NCBI GenBank assembly: GCA_019614645.1
Contig: JABWDB010000030.1
Location: 2,852,001-2,916,000 of the forward strand
Source of the DNA: Stratiolaelaps scimitus
Lineage: Eukaryota > Arthropoda > Arachnida > Mesostigmata > Laelapidae
Length of the DNA: 64,000 bases
Direction of reading: 5' to 3'
Below are positions 12,229-25,330 of this stretch, piece by piece (positions within the stretch are counted from its first letter, which is position 1; every line of letters begins with the position of its first letter). The position numbers and the translations under genes are program-made. Under the pieces are notes generated by a model. The model made no database searches, was not told where the DNA came from, and worked only from the letters and a program-made list of their open reading frames with translations.

Positions 12229-13335
12229 CGCCTCTCGCTTTGGGGGGAACTGGCATGTAACACGAATCAGTAACAAATTAATTAATATAAACCAGCTGCT
12301 ATTCTGGTCCATTGTGTCCGACCACTGTTCTTCTAAAGAAAAGTAGAGCCACTACCGTGTAGGCATTATTAACGCTGTGCTGTTTCCCTTGTGGTTGTTA
12401 TTGTTGTCAAACAGCTGTTAACGCGACCCTCTAGTAAATAATTTTAAGTCGCCGTGTGAGTGCGAATGTGATCTCATACGACGATGAAAGGTAAACAAGC
12501 CTCGATTTTACAGAAATTTTCAAAAATATTATTTTCCTATTTACCCTTAACGAGGTGTTTGGACCGAACATTTTCTGATTAATAGCAAACTCATGCTCAT
12601 TATGCGTTTAAATGGCCACAAAAGTAATCTCGTTCGTAAGGGCTGACCACAAGGGGTTTATGATGAGCATGTTGTGTCTTTGTGGGATATAAGGGTGCAC
12701 TGAAGGTTATTACTCTATAGGTCTATTATGCGTCTCCCAGTGGGAGAATATTAGTATGCAATTCCCAGTAACCCTATCACTTGGATCATCGAGACATGTC
12801 TGTTATTCTTATTAACGTTATTCTTGTTCCGTCGCACATTTATATATATATATATATATACCAGGGAGAATACCAAATTATTATACCTGTGACAGGAAGA
12901 CAAAGCAAAACAGTAAAATAACCGTAACACTGAACGGTGTTCTATGTTCAGTGAACGGTCCCTATTTCTTGGATTAGATAAGCACAACATAACAGATATC
13001 CTGACCGCCATAATCTATTGCATGCACGGATTATGGTTGATTCAATTTATATATTTTTGCAGACCTTCAGGATCAGTAGGCCCCTCTACTCTCTATTGGA
13101 CCTACAAGAAACTATGGCACGATGATGGTCAATTCAAATATTACATTACAGATAGAGAAGTGCAACGATTGCTTATCAGTAAGGTTAGCAAACACAATAT
13201 AATGTTAGCTTTAAAAATAGCTGCAACACTTTGAATTCCACTCTTCTCTCGACCACAAGAATACTATCCCTTGGCCTTCCTCATCTATCGAGGCAAGCGT
13301 ACTCATACACAACACCAGTTCGATGTCTCTTACCG

Positions 13336-13406
13336 TACAACATCTACATATTTCTACGCACAGTGTCTCGGCACGAATGTCTCTATACAACATCTACATA
13401 TTTCTA
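13336..13406. repeat. Pair of 21-base direct repeats, period 50
   Basis: TACAACATCTACATATTTCT plus one further matching base occurs at 13336 and again at 13386. GTCTCT precedes each copy, so the duplicated unit is probably about 50 bases with partial decay. Confidence 0.75.
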
Positions 13407-14510
13407 TTCCATTGTCGACGTTTTTATTTCTTTATGTATTTATTTTATCTTTCTTTCGTTGTCTATTTTTTCCCTTTTCGCTATCGTTCCTCGTCCTCAA
13501 CGAATGCAATGCGATATAATCAGCATTGGATCAACTTCGGTCGATATGTGGGAATCTCTGTCCGAATGGCCGTCTCTGTGTGTGGAGGCGCTGTTATACG
13601 TCGACCGACTGTTTCTCACCTCACGGTCTGAGCTCAGAACGAGTTTACAACAGAAAGTGGTCGTCGCGGTGAATGTCGTCTGTTTGAGAGTGAAGACCGT
13701 TTGGGGGCCGATTCAGGCTTGAACTCTCATTCGCATTCTTTTCGCGTTATTCGAAAAAGGCTCAATTCTTATTTATTGACTCTCTACTGCTGGAAGACGT
13801 TTTCAAAGTTTTCCACAAATATCGCCTCACATTTCTTCCATCAGCAGAGTTTCACGAGAGCTTACTTCACTATAACAGAGCTCACATACGCCACCATAAA
13901 TATTTCAACCTGTTTCGAAAAATCATCAATGACGATACATTCCAACTGTGTCAGCGGGCCCTGCTAGACCTTTTTTTTTCTTCAAGTCATCAGTGTTACG
14001 TAGAACGCGTTAAACGAAATCGAGAATTTATTATAAGCCGATTTCTCGAGTTATTCTGTTTATAATTTATGAAATAAATGTACCAATTGTGCTGAAGGCG
14101 ATGACTCACTCTGCAGAATATATATATATATATATACTGTGCGCCATGGAGTTCACTACAGCGACTTGCCATCTCTAACTAACGTCTGTTACTATATCAT
14201 TCGAATAGAATGCCACTGTGTAAATATAATCCCTTGTAAACGAGTCCAAATTACATTTATATATTTATATATACTAACAATATTAACCATTCGCCACCCT
14301 ATCGATTCAACCCATTTCGATTGAATGAGGGACCGCCGATCGGCGTGTCGTACTCCTAGAGACGATCAGGACATCCGCCGACTCACTCCGGCAGAAGCCC
14401 AGAGCGGCAGAGGAGGCCTTCACATCACATTATTATAAACGCATCGGTCCAGTCAAGCCAACAATCGAAATATCGACACCGACAACCGCTACCTCTCACT
14501 TTCTCACTGT

Positions 14511-14540
14511 CACACAAACACACACACACACACACATATA
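14511..14540. repeat. (CA)n microsatellite
   Basis: A CA dinucleotide run passing into TATA at its right end. Confidence 0.85.
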
Positions 14541-15284
14541 TACATACTCATCCTCACAGCCTACGTCCATCTAAATGACATTGTTCCTTCAAGTGGTTAG
14601 AATTCGACGCTGGCAATAACCCACTCCGACCACAAATAACTAAACCCAAAATGAGAATTCAGATAAGGACATTTCTTGTTCAAATTTATTTTCCGGGTAA
14701 ATTATGGAACTTCACGCTACGGAAAATTGGTACCCGTTTGGAAAGTAGCTGCTATACAAAGTACGTCTGGAAAATCAAGTAAACTGCATAATATGGCGTT
14801 AATTAAACAAAATCACTGAAATTGGAAGACAGCTTGTTGGATTAATTTGTGTTTGTGGGTGCCAATGGATTATTGAGAGCCTTAAGTTATTTTGTTAATC
14901 GTGCATATCACGGAAGGTTGTATTTTAATGAGGACATTCTGTTGTCTCAATGCTGAATAAAACATATCTAATTTAGATTAGTTCTAATTTTTGAATCGAA
15001 TTTGTGCTTTACTCAGTTTTCCTGAACGAAGTTGCTTTAGCTCTAATTGCATTTATGTGATTATGTTACAAATTGTCCCAGCTAATAATAAAAACATTTT
15101 ACTTGAGACCCGGCATCTGATTACGGCCTGCAGTTCCTGATCATTGATGATAGATGCCTAAGCCAAGGTACAGAAATACGATTTGCTCCTCCTATACATA
15201 TTTTTTTTTTTGTGTCGATTGTACTTTTGATTATTACTATTCTCCGTTAGATGAATGAATAACAAAGACTCCTTACCGTAAGGG

Positions 15285-15360
15285 TCCGTCTTACGAAGCA
15301 ATGCTAAAAGCAGTTGTACCGTGAACGTCAAATGTTTAAGGCTGAGAGTCAGCCCGAGAA
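15285..15360 (+). repeat. SINE-A copy (3' part with hairpin)
   Basis: This copy shares TCCGTCTTAYGAAGCAATGC and the terminal GGCTGAGAGTCAGCC hairpin (15340-15354) with copies near 23.8, 25.3, 50.5, 55.1 and 55.8 kb. The hairpin has a 6-bp stem and a 3-base loop. Family membership is visible by eye; the name SINE-A is only a local label. Confidence 0.6.
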
Positions 15361-17020
15361 CCTTTAAGCCTTTAAAGACTCCTTTATTTTCAACCAAGGT
15401 CTTCAATTTGAACTATTATAAATGTTATTCTTTTGACTACTATTATTACAATTTATTATCTCAGTAAGCGCGCCAGACTCCTGGGAAAACCGTTACTGAC
15501 CCAATTTCAATGGCATATATTGCTCTGCCACTTAGTAAATGATTGTTTCGAAGGAGTAGACAACGATTTACCATATTGAGTATTTCCAGTCTCCGAAGCG
15601 TTCTAAAATCAACTGCATTTTGCAGTTCACTACTTGGAGTTAGCACAATCGATTCCGTAGAGAAATCAGATCACCTGACGCCTTAGAAACACCATCATCA
15701 ATGTGTTTATTCAAGGTGAATACGCCCTACTTCCGTGGTGACTATCGTGCCAACAAGTAATTGTAAAGTGTGACATAAAAATCAGCCTCTTAAAAAAACT
15801 TATAAAATACAACGAAAAATTGTTGTTTGTTGTTAAAGAGGCTGACAACCACTGTACTATAGAATAGACATTATTTTTGTATATGTTCATATATAGGTTG
15901 TGCGGAGGTCGGAGGTGAGTTGGCAGTTGACCAGAACACAGACTCCTTCAAAAACGTTAGCCTTGGTTCGTCGAGGACACTTCCTTGTTGTGGAACAATT
16001 TGGACATACATCAGGACGGATATGTCCATATATCATTGAGGAAATCGGTTCGAGCTGTAGCTTTATGATTAATTTGTAAGTTAGAATTTAAGAGGAAAAT
16101 TACACCACTCTCCCGCATTCCCGATGGGTGTTTCCTAAGTGAACTAAACTTGCCATTTACTTAATCATTATCATTCCCATTCGTTACCAAATCTCTTCTT
16201 TATCTATTATATCCAAGGCGCATTGCATATTCCATGAATACAAATACGATACAATGCCAACATCTGATAAGCATTATCCCAACAAACGAACAGAACATCA
16301 ATCGCAAATGTATCGTTGTTACCTCCAATCGATCGGCCACAAATTACTTGTTATAATATATTAGATGAATGAGCATACTGCCACCGTTGATGCGTTTCCT
16401 AATCATGAGGTAATTGTGTCTCCCAGCCTTGATTTTGATACTCAAACCTCTAATATAGTACAGTTAGCAAACAGTATCGGTAAGGCTATATTTAGATGTC
16501 TGGTATGGTTAATAAGTCTGAGTGTTCAACTTAAGTTGCACAAGAGTCGTTTATAATAATTCCTGAATATCTAAACTTAAATCCCGTGTCGACCGTTTAG
16601 AGGAAAGAAGGTATCAAAGTACTCGAGGGTGCTTGCAACAGGTCCATTGAACACGATGTGCGGTTGACATATTGCGCGATCCTAACACTGTTGAGGACTT
16701 CTTTGTATATAAGCAATTGATTTGAGTTTATTGCCTACCCCGAACACAACGATCGTGTGTTAATAACGAACACTCCTTAGTATATTGCATTAACGGTCTT
16801 CCTCGCCTTCCGTCTCGTTCTCTCTGTAGCGAAGTCATTGATTAGTAATAAATAATTTGTTATCCTTTGTTCTTTCATTGATCAACTCCAGGAGTAAGAT
16901 TTTCAGTATTTCTTGCCCATTGCAACCTATAACCAACATTCCTATAAAAATTAACAGGCAATAATTGAAATTACAGGGTGCTGTAACGATCTTGTGTTTT
17001 TGTTGTATCAACTCTACCCT
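15361..17020. other. Non-coding stretch
   Basis: The only structure seen is an inverted repeat at 15782-15845: TCAGCCTCTTAA is matched by TTAAAGAGGCTGA across an AT-rich loop that itself contains ACAAC/GTTGT. No coding evidence. Confidence 0.45.
15782..15845. repeat. Hairpin-forming inverted repeat
   Basis: The 12-13 base arms differ by one base insertion, and the AT-rich loop of about 40 bases contains a second short complementary pair. It may be a foldback remnant or a structured RNA. There is no further evidence. Confidence 0.4.
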
Positions 17021-17243
17021 GTGGGTCCACCACAAGCGCTGATCCGCGCCACCGGGGACAAGCGCCCGCAGGATCTTTCCTTCTGCAGCGCCTTTCCCTT
17101 GTTCTGAGGCAGAGAATGGCACTGCCATCGTCTCCCTCGGGGAGACCATAAAGGTCTCTGCCTGACACCCTGTCCCTTACTAATTATTGTGGGTTTAAAC
17201 TTGTATATACGTATATACAATAATATAATAATAATAAACTTGC
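17021..17243 (+). mobile_element. 5'-truncated copy of the RLE-type LINE
   Basis: The segment matches the 3' end of the LINE whose ORF2 lies at 60792-63707, here in plus orientation. The reading GATCCGCGCCACCGGGGACA corresponds to the ORF2 C-terminus (residues around 930-940), followed by the shared 3' untranslated tail. It is flanked by near-identical 13-14 base sequences, ATCAACTCTACCCT at 17007-17020 and ATCACTCTACCCT at 17244-17256, which I read as a target-site duplication with one indel. The copy has lost all of RT and endonuclease. Confidence 0.75.
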
Positions 17244-17540
17244 ATCACTCTACCCTTAATAAATAATTATCGTTAGACGCCTGAGGAATGTAACAAATTT
17301 TAATCGCATCTAATTGTAAAACAGCAGTTATCGTGGTATGTATTACGGTAAATATCATAAACTATAGCCTACATTTGAACAATCATTATCTGGCGAATAC
17401 CAATTATTAGCCAATTATTAGCACACTCAATGCTTCAAGAGGAAAAATGTCATATAGTGAGACCTATAGTCAATATATCAGGGTTCTGGACAACCGAAAG
17501 CAAAGTAAGCTCTCTTTTTGATAACATAGAATATAACGTC

Positions 17541-17542
<2 letters not shown>

Positions 17543-17577
<35 letters not shown>
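17543..17577. repeat. (AT)n microsatellite
   Basis: An uninterrupted AT dinucleotide run. Confidence 0.9.
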
Positions 17578-17579
<2 letters not shown>

Positions 17580-20500
17580 TATAATTAATCACATCGTTAT
17601 AACCCGATATTTTGCTGATTTATTCCCATTGTTACATAATCGGCAGTAGACGCCTGATGACTGTGACTAGTGGGAATTATCCTCACCGCGGGGGGTGGTG
17701 TGGATTGGGTGAGTGGAGGAAAGAGGCGACACCCAAACAAATGATGAAGACCACAAATCCATATGAGCATGTTAGCTTGTCTCCTGCTGACAACATCATA
17801 CGTAGATGTACAATATATAAAGAGTAAATTCATATGAAAATAAGGCAAAAAAGTGAGTGTTCTACAAAATCATCTCATTTTGTCTTTGAATGTTGACTCG
17901 ATTAACACAGAATAGTAACATTCATAATTGATTCAGTAAGACTAAATAAATTAAAACGTAAGAGTAAATTCACGTGTATAATCGGTTTACGAAAGGGCCA
18001 CATGCCTCCTATCGTTAGCAGCATCAGCAGCGGAAGGGATGGATTGATAGACAGGACAAGCTCTGTGAGAGAAAAAATGATTGACAGCCTCTTTGTCGAT
18101 GTCTGTGTTGCCCTAGTTTAAACTTGATACCTTTGGATATTAGGTTCCAGCCTTCAAAGCAGAAGAGGTTGTCACCTTGCTCACTGATCAGTCGAATACT
18201 GCCATTATTAACGATAAAGATATCGGTTTGATAGGTGGCATTAATTTTTCGTGATGGTCTTCCAAAAGTGGAATAAAATCGTTCTTCTAGCACAATATTG
18301 GCCAAATATATATATTAATTAATAAGACGCTACTGTGTGAACTATTGTTCGTGGGGCTCACAAGACGGCAAGTCTACCTTTATATACGACACGCTCCATC
18401 AGAAGATTCGACCACTATAATATCATATTGCAAAGTACCCTAATAAAGTATAGATAGATATCGTTGATGTTACACCATAGTAATACTTTAGTAGTCGGTG
18501 CCATTTCGATAACAGCAGCTATATGGCGTGCATCAAGAAAGATAGATACAACCTCGTTCGTTCGTTCTGCCCCAATTCCAATTTTGTATCAGGTTTTCGG
18601 ATTCTGGCTTCGTTTTCACTCATTGATTACCTTTCAGGCTGACAGTAACAGCTCGATCATCATCGGGGGGAGGGGTAGGAGCGACCGTACCCGAACAGAG
18701 TCGACGGACGGACGGCCACTGAGGAGGCCACTATAGCGGACTTCCGCCGACTTAGTTATTCCGTTATTTTTCCTTTTTCTTCCACCACGACGAACCACTT
18801 TGTTTCTTTTCGTCTCCTTCGGCCTCCTTGTCCTTGCTTGCCTGTTTTTTTTTCTTCGCTCTTCCTGCTCTCACTGCTGATGTTGGTATCCAGTCTATCT
18901 CACTAAGTGTCCGCTGCTACAGGAGCCGCCAAAAAAGCAACCGCAGCTTCCTTCGCAGGGACCACCACAGCCACTACATATATATATACGTTCGCTATAT
19001 TCTCCTCCGTGTTCTCTCCCTCCTCTATATTTCACTTTCGTACGTCCTATCTCTCATTCGACTTTCTACTGCTGCTGCTGTCGCCGCTTCTCTTTTACAT
19101 TAGTCAAGTGGCACAAGTGGGCGAACGGGACCAGCTACTTGCTAGTCACTCATCCACCCATTCACTGGCTTGCTTGGCCTGTCCTTTTCCGTTTCTACTA
19201 CAGAGTAAGATGCGTTCCGTGACTGTTCAAGTCGACTTGTTGTACAGGCGAGGCGATAACTGCTGAATGAACGGAAGGAACTTGTTCTTTTGGGGCAATT
19301 TTATTTTTTAACATCCAACCACTTGGTGACGCTCGTGTGGCCACGTGTCGTGCTTTGTGGATGTGTGGCAGTAGCCGCAAGGACCAGACATATATATATA
19401 TATTTCTCTCTGAGTTTGTGCCTGTCTCAATGATGTACTACTACACATATGATACTTGTCGTTCACCGACTTTCCATTGAGTGACGGAGGAAGTGATCAG
19501 CCTGGGGGGCCAACTCGTTCGCGTTGTTCATCTGTAGTACAGTTAGATAGCTTTGTGTCCGGCTAGCTTTACGAAATAGTGATTTATATGTATATCTTGA
19601 TCTCCATCTATTATAGTTCATCTCAATATGAGTCAAGTAACGCTTTTCCTGTGGACGCATTTATTTTATCTGTGGGGAGAAACTCGTCGTAGCAACTCTT
19701 TCTCATCTTCGGGATGCTGCGAAATGCTGGAAAACAAATGGGTTTCGCCGCTCTACCATACAGCGATGCTTTAGGTGGAACATACTCAAGTTTGGCGAAC
19801 CCCAGTGATTTCTTGGCGCCCAGAGTCTTCCTCCTTTGACCGGAGTTCACAGCGTTAAAGTCAAATATTTATGACGTCTAAATTACATGGATGCTATTTG
19901 GGTCTAGGCCGTGTACCCGCAGCACCAGCAGAGGCAGAATCCGATGTACAGACTTCTATCTAAAGTAGATAGCGGTGCGCTTTTGATGATATCGCGAACG
20001 ATATTAGAGGGCCTACCTTGCTTCTTCAATAACATTTTCATGTCAGGTTAGCAAAGCTGCACTCAAAGCAAAACACCACTAGAAAGAAGCCAAAAGCAGT
20101 GCACATACACATTTTAGCGATTGCCTTAGAGGCCGTCCAATTAAATAGTGTGAGCACATATATGTTTACTAAATTTGGCCAGCCTTTTTAAATCTTCTGT
20201 TGTTCAACGTATTTCGAAGAAGACGAGTGGATTTTTAAGAAACGCGCTACTTCGGCAGTTTTTTCAAATCAAAGTTTTGAAAATCAGTTTTTTCAAAAAT
20301 TTTCTCACAATCTCTATCTCGACCTACGAATTTTGAAAAATCAAAACTATACTTTATCTCATTTGAGTAGCGTTGAGCCTTACAATTATTGAAATATAAA
20401 ATTACTGGACAACAAGGCAGTTTTAGCTGCGTAATTCAATTTGTGTCTCCATTGATTACGAGCTCTTGTTACTCCCCAGACAAGCATGGGAACTAATTAT

Positions 20501-21670
20501 AATTTATATTCAGCGTCTATCGGGATTACGTTTAGTGAGGGCTGCTTAAATGACATAAAATAAAATAAACGCTGATAAATCATTAACCAATCCAACGCGC
20601 TTTAGGTTACTGCCCGCATGTTAATATAATAATTATTATTAGGTTAGGTTAACTATTAGCAATCAAGGTCAGTGATCAATCTATATTGTGACTGCCTTAA
20701 TCAATAGATAGTCTCGCCCATTTTTTGCGTCCGTCGACCGCGACCCCTCAAAATGTATCCGGTGTCTAGGAAGTCCTGGACAAGTGCCAACAAGGCCAAT
20801 GTGTCAAGGAACCAGCGGTGCGATCATTCTTTGTCGCCTCCATAGAATGCCGGCCTATCTGATGGCCCGCAGGCGCAAATGTAGTGACGCTGCACTGTGT
20901 AATGGAGGCAATCTGCATTGAATTATCGGCCTATCGTATGAGGTCATGGCTGTCTTGTCGCCATCTTCGTCGATAGGTCTGGCTGGAGCTCCTGTCAAGG
21001 CTGTGTAAAGTGGCCGAGGTGATCTTAACGTCAACGAAACAAGAACGTCCAATGGATCCAAAGAGACGTCACAAAATGTCAAGTTACCCCTTGTCACTAT
21101 TGTCTTTCTTGAACGGTATCTATATACGAATAGCACGGCATTGCAGGTACGCGCATTCAGAAGTAGTAATAACGATGAAAAGTAGCTCCATTGACTCGGT
21201 TGACTTTCACCTCAGGGGATAAAACAAAAACGAAACATTGCATTGTCCTCAGGCAATAAAGTGCTCAGCTACCCTATCGAATGGCTTTTATTTTTGTTGT
21301 CGATCGGACACTATAGGCAAAATGCAGACGAGCGCGACAGGTCGGAAACGTACGCAACTAATAATAACTAGCTAGTCCACAATTAGCTGTGCTACAAGTA
21401 AACTTAACTTGACAAAACTACTTTGTGCAACTTTATGAACTGAGTTTCGAGTTTCAGCCTGTACACCAGAGATAGGGTTACAATATAAACTGGCACTTCG
21501 ACAAATAGTGACGCAAATATTAGGCACCTATTTTATGGACATAAGGCAATATTTCGCTCGATAAGCAGTAACGACACCAGCAGATAGAGTTGTGCCACAT
21601 CGCTTCTAAAGAGAGGTTAGATTGTATTTTGAATATTGAAGAAAAACCGTGCTTTTTTGATGCATTTCGC

Positions 21671-21700
21671 TATTTTATTTTTGGCTTCAAAAATAAAATA
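21671..21700. repeat. Perfect 30-base inverted repeat
   Basis: TATTTTATTTTTG at 21671-21683 is perfectly complementary to CAAAAATAAAATA at 21688-21700, with a 4-base GCTT loop. It resembles a strong terminator or hairpin, but in this animal context it has no assigned role. Confidence 0.6.
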
Positions 21701-23740
21701 AATCAAAGTATCTGTGTGTCTGTAGAAAGTGGTTTGCGATCTTAAGATCACAACATTCACTTCGATTGTTTTTAATGAAACGGGGTTATGGAATTAATTC
21801 CATTCGAAAAAGTCCCTTAAGTCTAAGCAAGGGTTACTCAAACAAATCGAAAAATAAAATTTGCCCAAAAGTAAACTCTATAAATGCTACTATTCTTCCC
21901 AATATCCGTATGAAGATCGTTGGATGAAACCGAAACAAAAGTTCTGCCAAGCGCATACTTCGCGATAATAATCGTCAAGAAAATCAAGAGACCCAAAATA
22001 ACTGGTAAAATAGCTATGCACCTTAGAGGAAAAGTGTGGCAGCATGTTTTGAAGCAATTTTGAACAGAACTACCTTTGTCATGTGGTCCTTGGGATAGAA
22101 CCGACGATACCTGTGTGTGTGTGCCAAACTTCCGTTTTTGCGCCATAATTTTACAACTTTTCGTGTACGCAAAGTGCTCGCTAGCGAGAACAATCTATTG
22201 GACGAGGAAAGTTGTTTCGCTTGCGTCTAGATATTCCCTGATCACATGTGCAGTGGAACATGTCTCTCACTGTTCTTGTAGAGGCCTGTTTTGTGTCATG
22301 TGAGCCCGGTGAAGTAAAACACGATCCTAACCTTAGAGATGAAGGCCCGTTTAGATACGGTGTTTGCGTACCAAATCGCATAACTCCTAAGCTTAGCAAC
22401 AAAGCGATTGCCCATGTTAGCCGAGAGTGTTGCTAACTTGCCTACTTTCTAACTCAACATCTATTATAAGTTCAAAATATGTTCGAAGCTAATGCCAAAT
22501 AGCATGGTGATAGTAATTTCAAAGAGTGCTACGAGCGTCCAGAATATAACTTTCCTATTGCGACTGAAGGGTCCCCAGTCCATCTCTATCCTATTCGACA
22601 GTTCTGGGTGCTTATCCGTATAATGGCCGTATTACTACGGGAAATGTCAACGGAAGGGAAATCTTCACCTCTCTGGGACTACTTTTTTATTATATTTTTT
22701 AAGGGGGGTGCTGCTTTGCTGATTTATGTCAACAACACCGTGACCGCCTGCCCTTTTTTAGAACCGTTGACGATGTTCCACAGCACCACCCTTCCCGGTA
22801 TCGCTTAGCGCCTTCTTTCTTCACACCTCTGGATCGTCGAATTTATCCCATTAACCTGACGCGCTACCCAGCGTCAAGCTTGTCCAGGAACAATGCTCTT
22901 CTTTCAATACTCAATCGCCGGCGAAAAGTGGAATAATTGCCGCCATGCACTCGTTTGCTTCTCTTCGTAAAATCGACATTGCGTGTTGTGCGTTGTAGAA
23001 TCATGGCTGCATCAAGATATAACTGATGCACAACTTGCTTACAATTGAAATTTTAATGTATTCAGAAAGTACAGAGAAGGCTCCTCAACTAGTAGAGGAG
23101 TGTTGGCACAAGTGCGAAATAGAATAAAGTGCTTTCAGGTAGAGTTGAAGCAAAGTGTTGGCTCGACGTTGGCTGAAGGACTCACAGCGCCAGCGGTTAC
23201 TCTTTAAATGTTACAACTCTGTGCACTGATGATGTTGCGAAGGAGGAGTTCCTAAAGGACCACTCGGTCCAGTGAATTCGCCTTTTGTAGGTAACGTGCA
23301 ACTCTCGAGTAGGAATTGCAAGTTGCTCGGACCTGTTTGGATTGATGGTTATACGTAAAAAAGGGCGACCTTGTTGTACTAATCGACGCTTGTGTTTCTC
23401 ATCTAACGAATATAAATAGGAAGCTAAGCTACCACGAGAAATGCACGAAGCAATGTACATGCACCAACCGCCTACGAGGGAATCGTCAACCGTCAGTCGC
23501 CAAAGCAACGTCCACTTTCCTTGCGATGAAGAAGTTGCGATTGAAGTGGCATTCCGAATGATGTTGCAAAATGAAAACCAAACACAGCCTCTCTTCATGC
23601 GATTTTTCAAGAGAGTTGCCCTGAGCATGATATTCCGAAGGCTAATTCATGAAGGCCATAGGTCTGAAGTGCACCACAAGATGTGGGTCACCTCTGTACA
23701 CAAACCGGACTTAAGATACTTCAGCGCACCATATCCAAGA

Positions 23741-23822
23741 CCCTCATGAGGAACAGTCTTTCTGCTCAGCAGATTGTCTCCTGTGGACGTTAAATGTTGG
23801 CTGAGAGTCAGCCCGACAAAGT
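23741..23822 (+). repeat. SINE-A copy
   Basis: This copy holds GTGGACGTTAAATGTTGGCT and the intact hairpin GGCTGAGAGTCAGCC at 23799-23813. The 5' half is diverged from the other copies. Confidence 0.55.
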
Positions 23823-24474
23823 TTAGATTGTCTCCTCCACTTCCTACTGCTGTGTGGGTATCCATGGGTATATGACTATCTAGGTCATGTCCCGCAAGGT
23901 ACAGTCATGGGCAGGTTTCTCTTCATGTTGTTCATTAATCAACTAATCGCATAACTGGCCCCCCTGTCGAGTTCGTCGTGTAAGCTCATGGCGTGAAGCC
24001 ATTTAACCCCATGTGTGACGCCGAGGATTACTTGAGGCCTCAACGAGGACTTGCCGATTTTAGCGATTAGTTAAAAAATCGTGGATATTCGTCACTTTGC
24101 AACCAAGGTGGTTTTCTCCACCTTGGCTCGAAACCCAAAACAATCGTACAAACTAATTGATGCCATTCCAACTGAGCTGCCGATAGCCAATGACTTTGGG
24201 GTGAGATTTTCAGCCTCGCGGAGCTTCGGAAGATTAGTCCAACATGTAGCAAGAAAAGGCTCACTTATACCTAATCGAACCCCTCCCCCCGTATGTTTGT
24301 GATCCCTGCTCCAAGCAGTTATCTCAAACTCTGTTTAAACAACATAGTCCAGCTCATGGCATATTCTTGCCAGATTTGGTCACCGCCTAGAACGAGCGAA
24401 GCCACTAATTCCAAAAAGAAACGAGGATGTTGTTTCGAGAGGGTTGCGTTCAGATCGTCTATCTCTTGTTCTTC

Positions 24475-24590
24475 CTCTTTCTTTTATCTGTGGATTGTTG
24501 CCAGATACGACTGGTTGAAAGTAAGCAAAGGTGGCCTCGACAGGTTCTTATGGTTATACCTCAAGGTTAAGTTCTGAAGCTTGTCTTATC
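24475..24590 (+). repeat. Repeat-B copy (related to 50189-50381)
   Basis: Over about 110 bases it aligns by eye with the copy at 50.2-50.4 kb, for example AAGCAAAGGTGGCC, then CGACAGGT and AAGGTTAAG with matching spacing. This copy lacks the poly-A tail of the other. The family is unknown; it is probably a SINE or a short LINE 3' end. Confidence 0.55.
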
Positions 24591-25280
24591 GAGAATCGCT
24601 TCAGAAAATGCTTGTTCGTTCGCTCGTCACCTGAACTTGGACTCACATTGGCTACAGCCGCCAGTTATTAAGACATAACACAGCGATACCGAGATTTTGC
24701 ATTCGCAACTTATGGAAGCAAATGCAATCGGTCAGTGTCTCACAACAAAAGAATACTTTAGCAGAGTACATGTGCATAACTGAAATGAATTTTTGTAAGC
24801 ATTCGAACCTTACCTCCGCAAGACCAAGTCACACAAACGCGACGTCTGTCAACAGCTTTTCCCGCTCGGATCCAGCTGTTATGGTCTTCGTCTATAACGG
24901 ACAGATGCTATCAGCACGTAAATGTTCACAAGCTGGAAACTGCAGCTGTGCTTGAATGCCAAAATGGACGTCCAAGTATCTAGCCATACTTGTGGTGGTG
25001 TTCCGGGGAGTGAAACACAGCGACAAGCGACAAAGGTCTTTCCTAGCAACGCTTTCGCTTGAAATTTTTAACGGTGACTATTTGTTTTTAAAGGCATTTT
25101 TAGCACTTAACTTCATATTTTTATATAAAATAGTCAGACATGGTATGTCATCATTTTTAGCCTACACGCATACAAATATTTATTCATAAAATATATTCTT
25201 GATAACAAGTATCACCACCTTGGTAGCACCCTCTTCATAGTGTGGTCTAAACGCTGAAAACTGTTATAGACTTTTAGGCG

Positions 25281-25330
25281 TTTGCAGTATGTTGCATCGA
25301 ATATTGGCTGGGAGTCCGCCTGAACAAAAA
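25281..25330 (+). repeat. Diverged SINE-A copy
   Basis: ATATTGGCTGGGAGTCCGCC followed by TGAACAAAA matches the 3' hairpin end of SINE-A with several substitutions. Only the terminal part is recognisable. Confidence 0.35.

Larger units (their letters stand above)
12229..15284. other. Non-coding stretch, no gene recognised
   Basis: It contains short AT and CA microsatellites ((CA)n at 14511-14540), a pair of 21-base direct repeats (13336-13356 and 13386-13406, period 50) and a perfect 12-base palindrome CGCCGATCGGCG near 14334-14345. A 163-codon frame at 13231-13722 covers the direct repeats and starts with TTG; it is Phe/Leu/Ser-rich with no domain. Confidence 0.4.
17244..23740. other. Long non-coding stretch with microsatellites and inverted repeats
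   Basis: Contents are an (AT)n run at 17543-17577, a TC-rich and GC-mixed segment at about 18.6-19.3 kb, AT-rich complementary segments near 20260-20347, a two-unit TTAGG repeat near 20639-20649, a perfect 13-bp-arm hairpin at 21671-21700 and two diverged related segments near 22076-22145 and 22293-22384. Open frames near 90-140 codons show no domain. No gene could be supported. Confidence 0.4.

Noticed and set aside
18024..18305. A 93-codon minus frame with natural-looking composition
   Set aside because: It starts with TTG, has weak splice contexts and no family. Its length is within chance expectation.
20637..20655. TTAGGTTAGG as a telomere repeat
   Set aside because: Only two units occur in unique sequence, with no array.
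23197..23749. Overlapping frames of 143 (minus) and 102 (plus) codons
   Set aside because: Frames near 100 codons are expected by chance several times in 64 kb of this composition. No splice sites or domain were seen.
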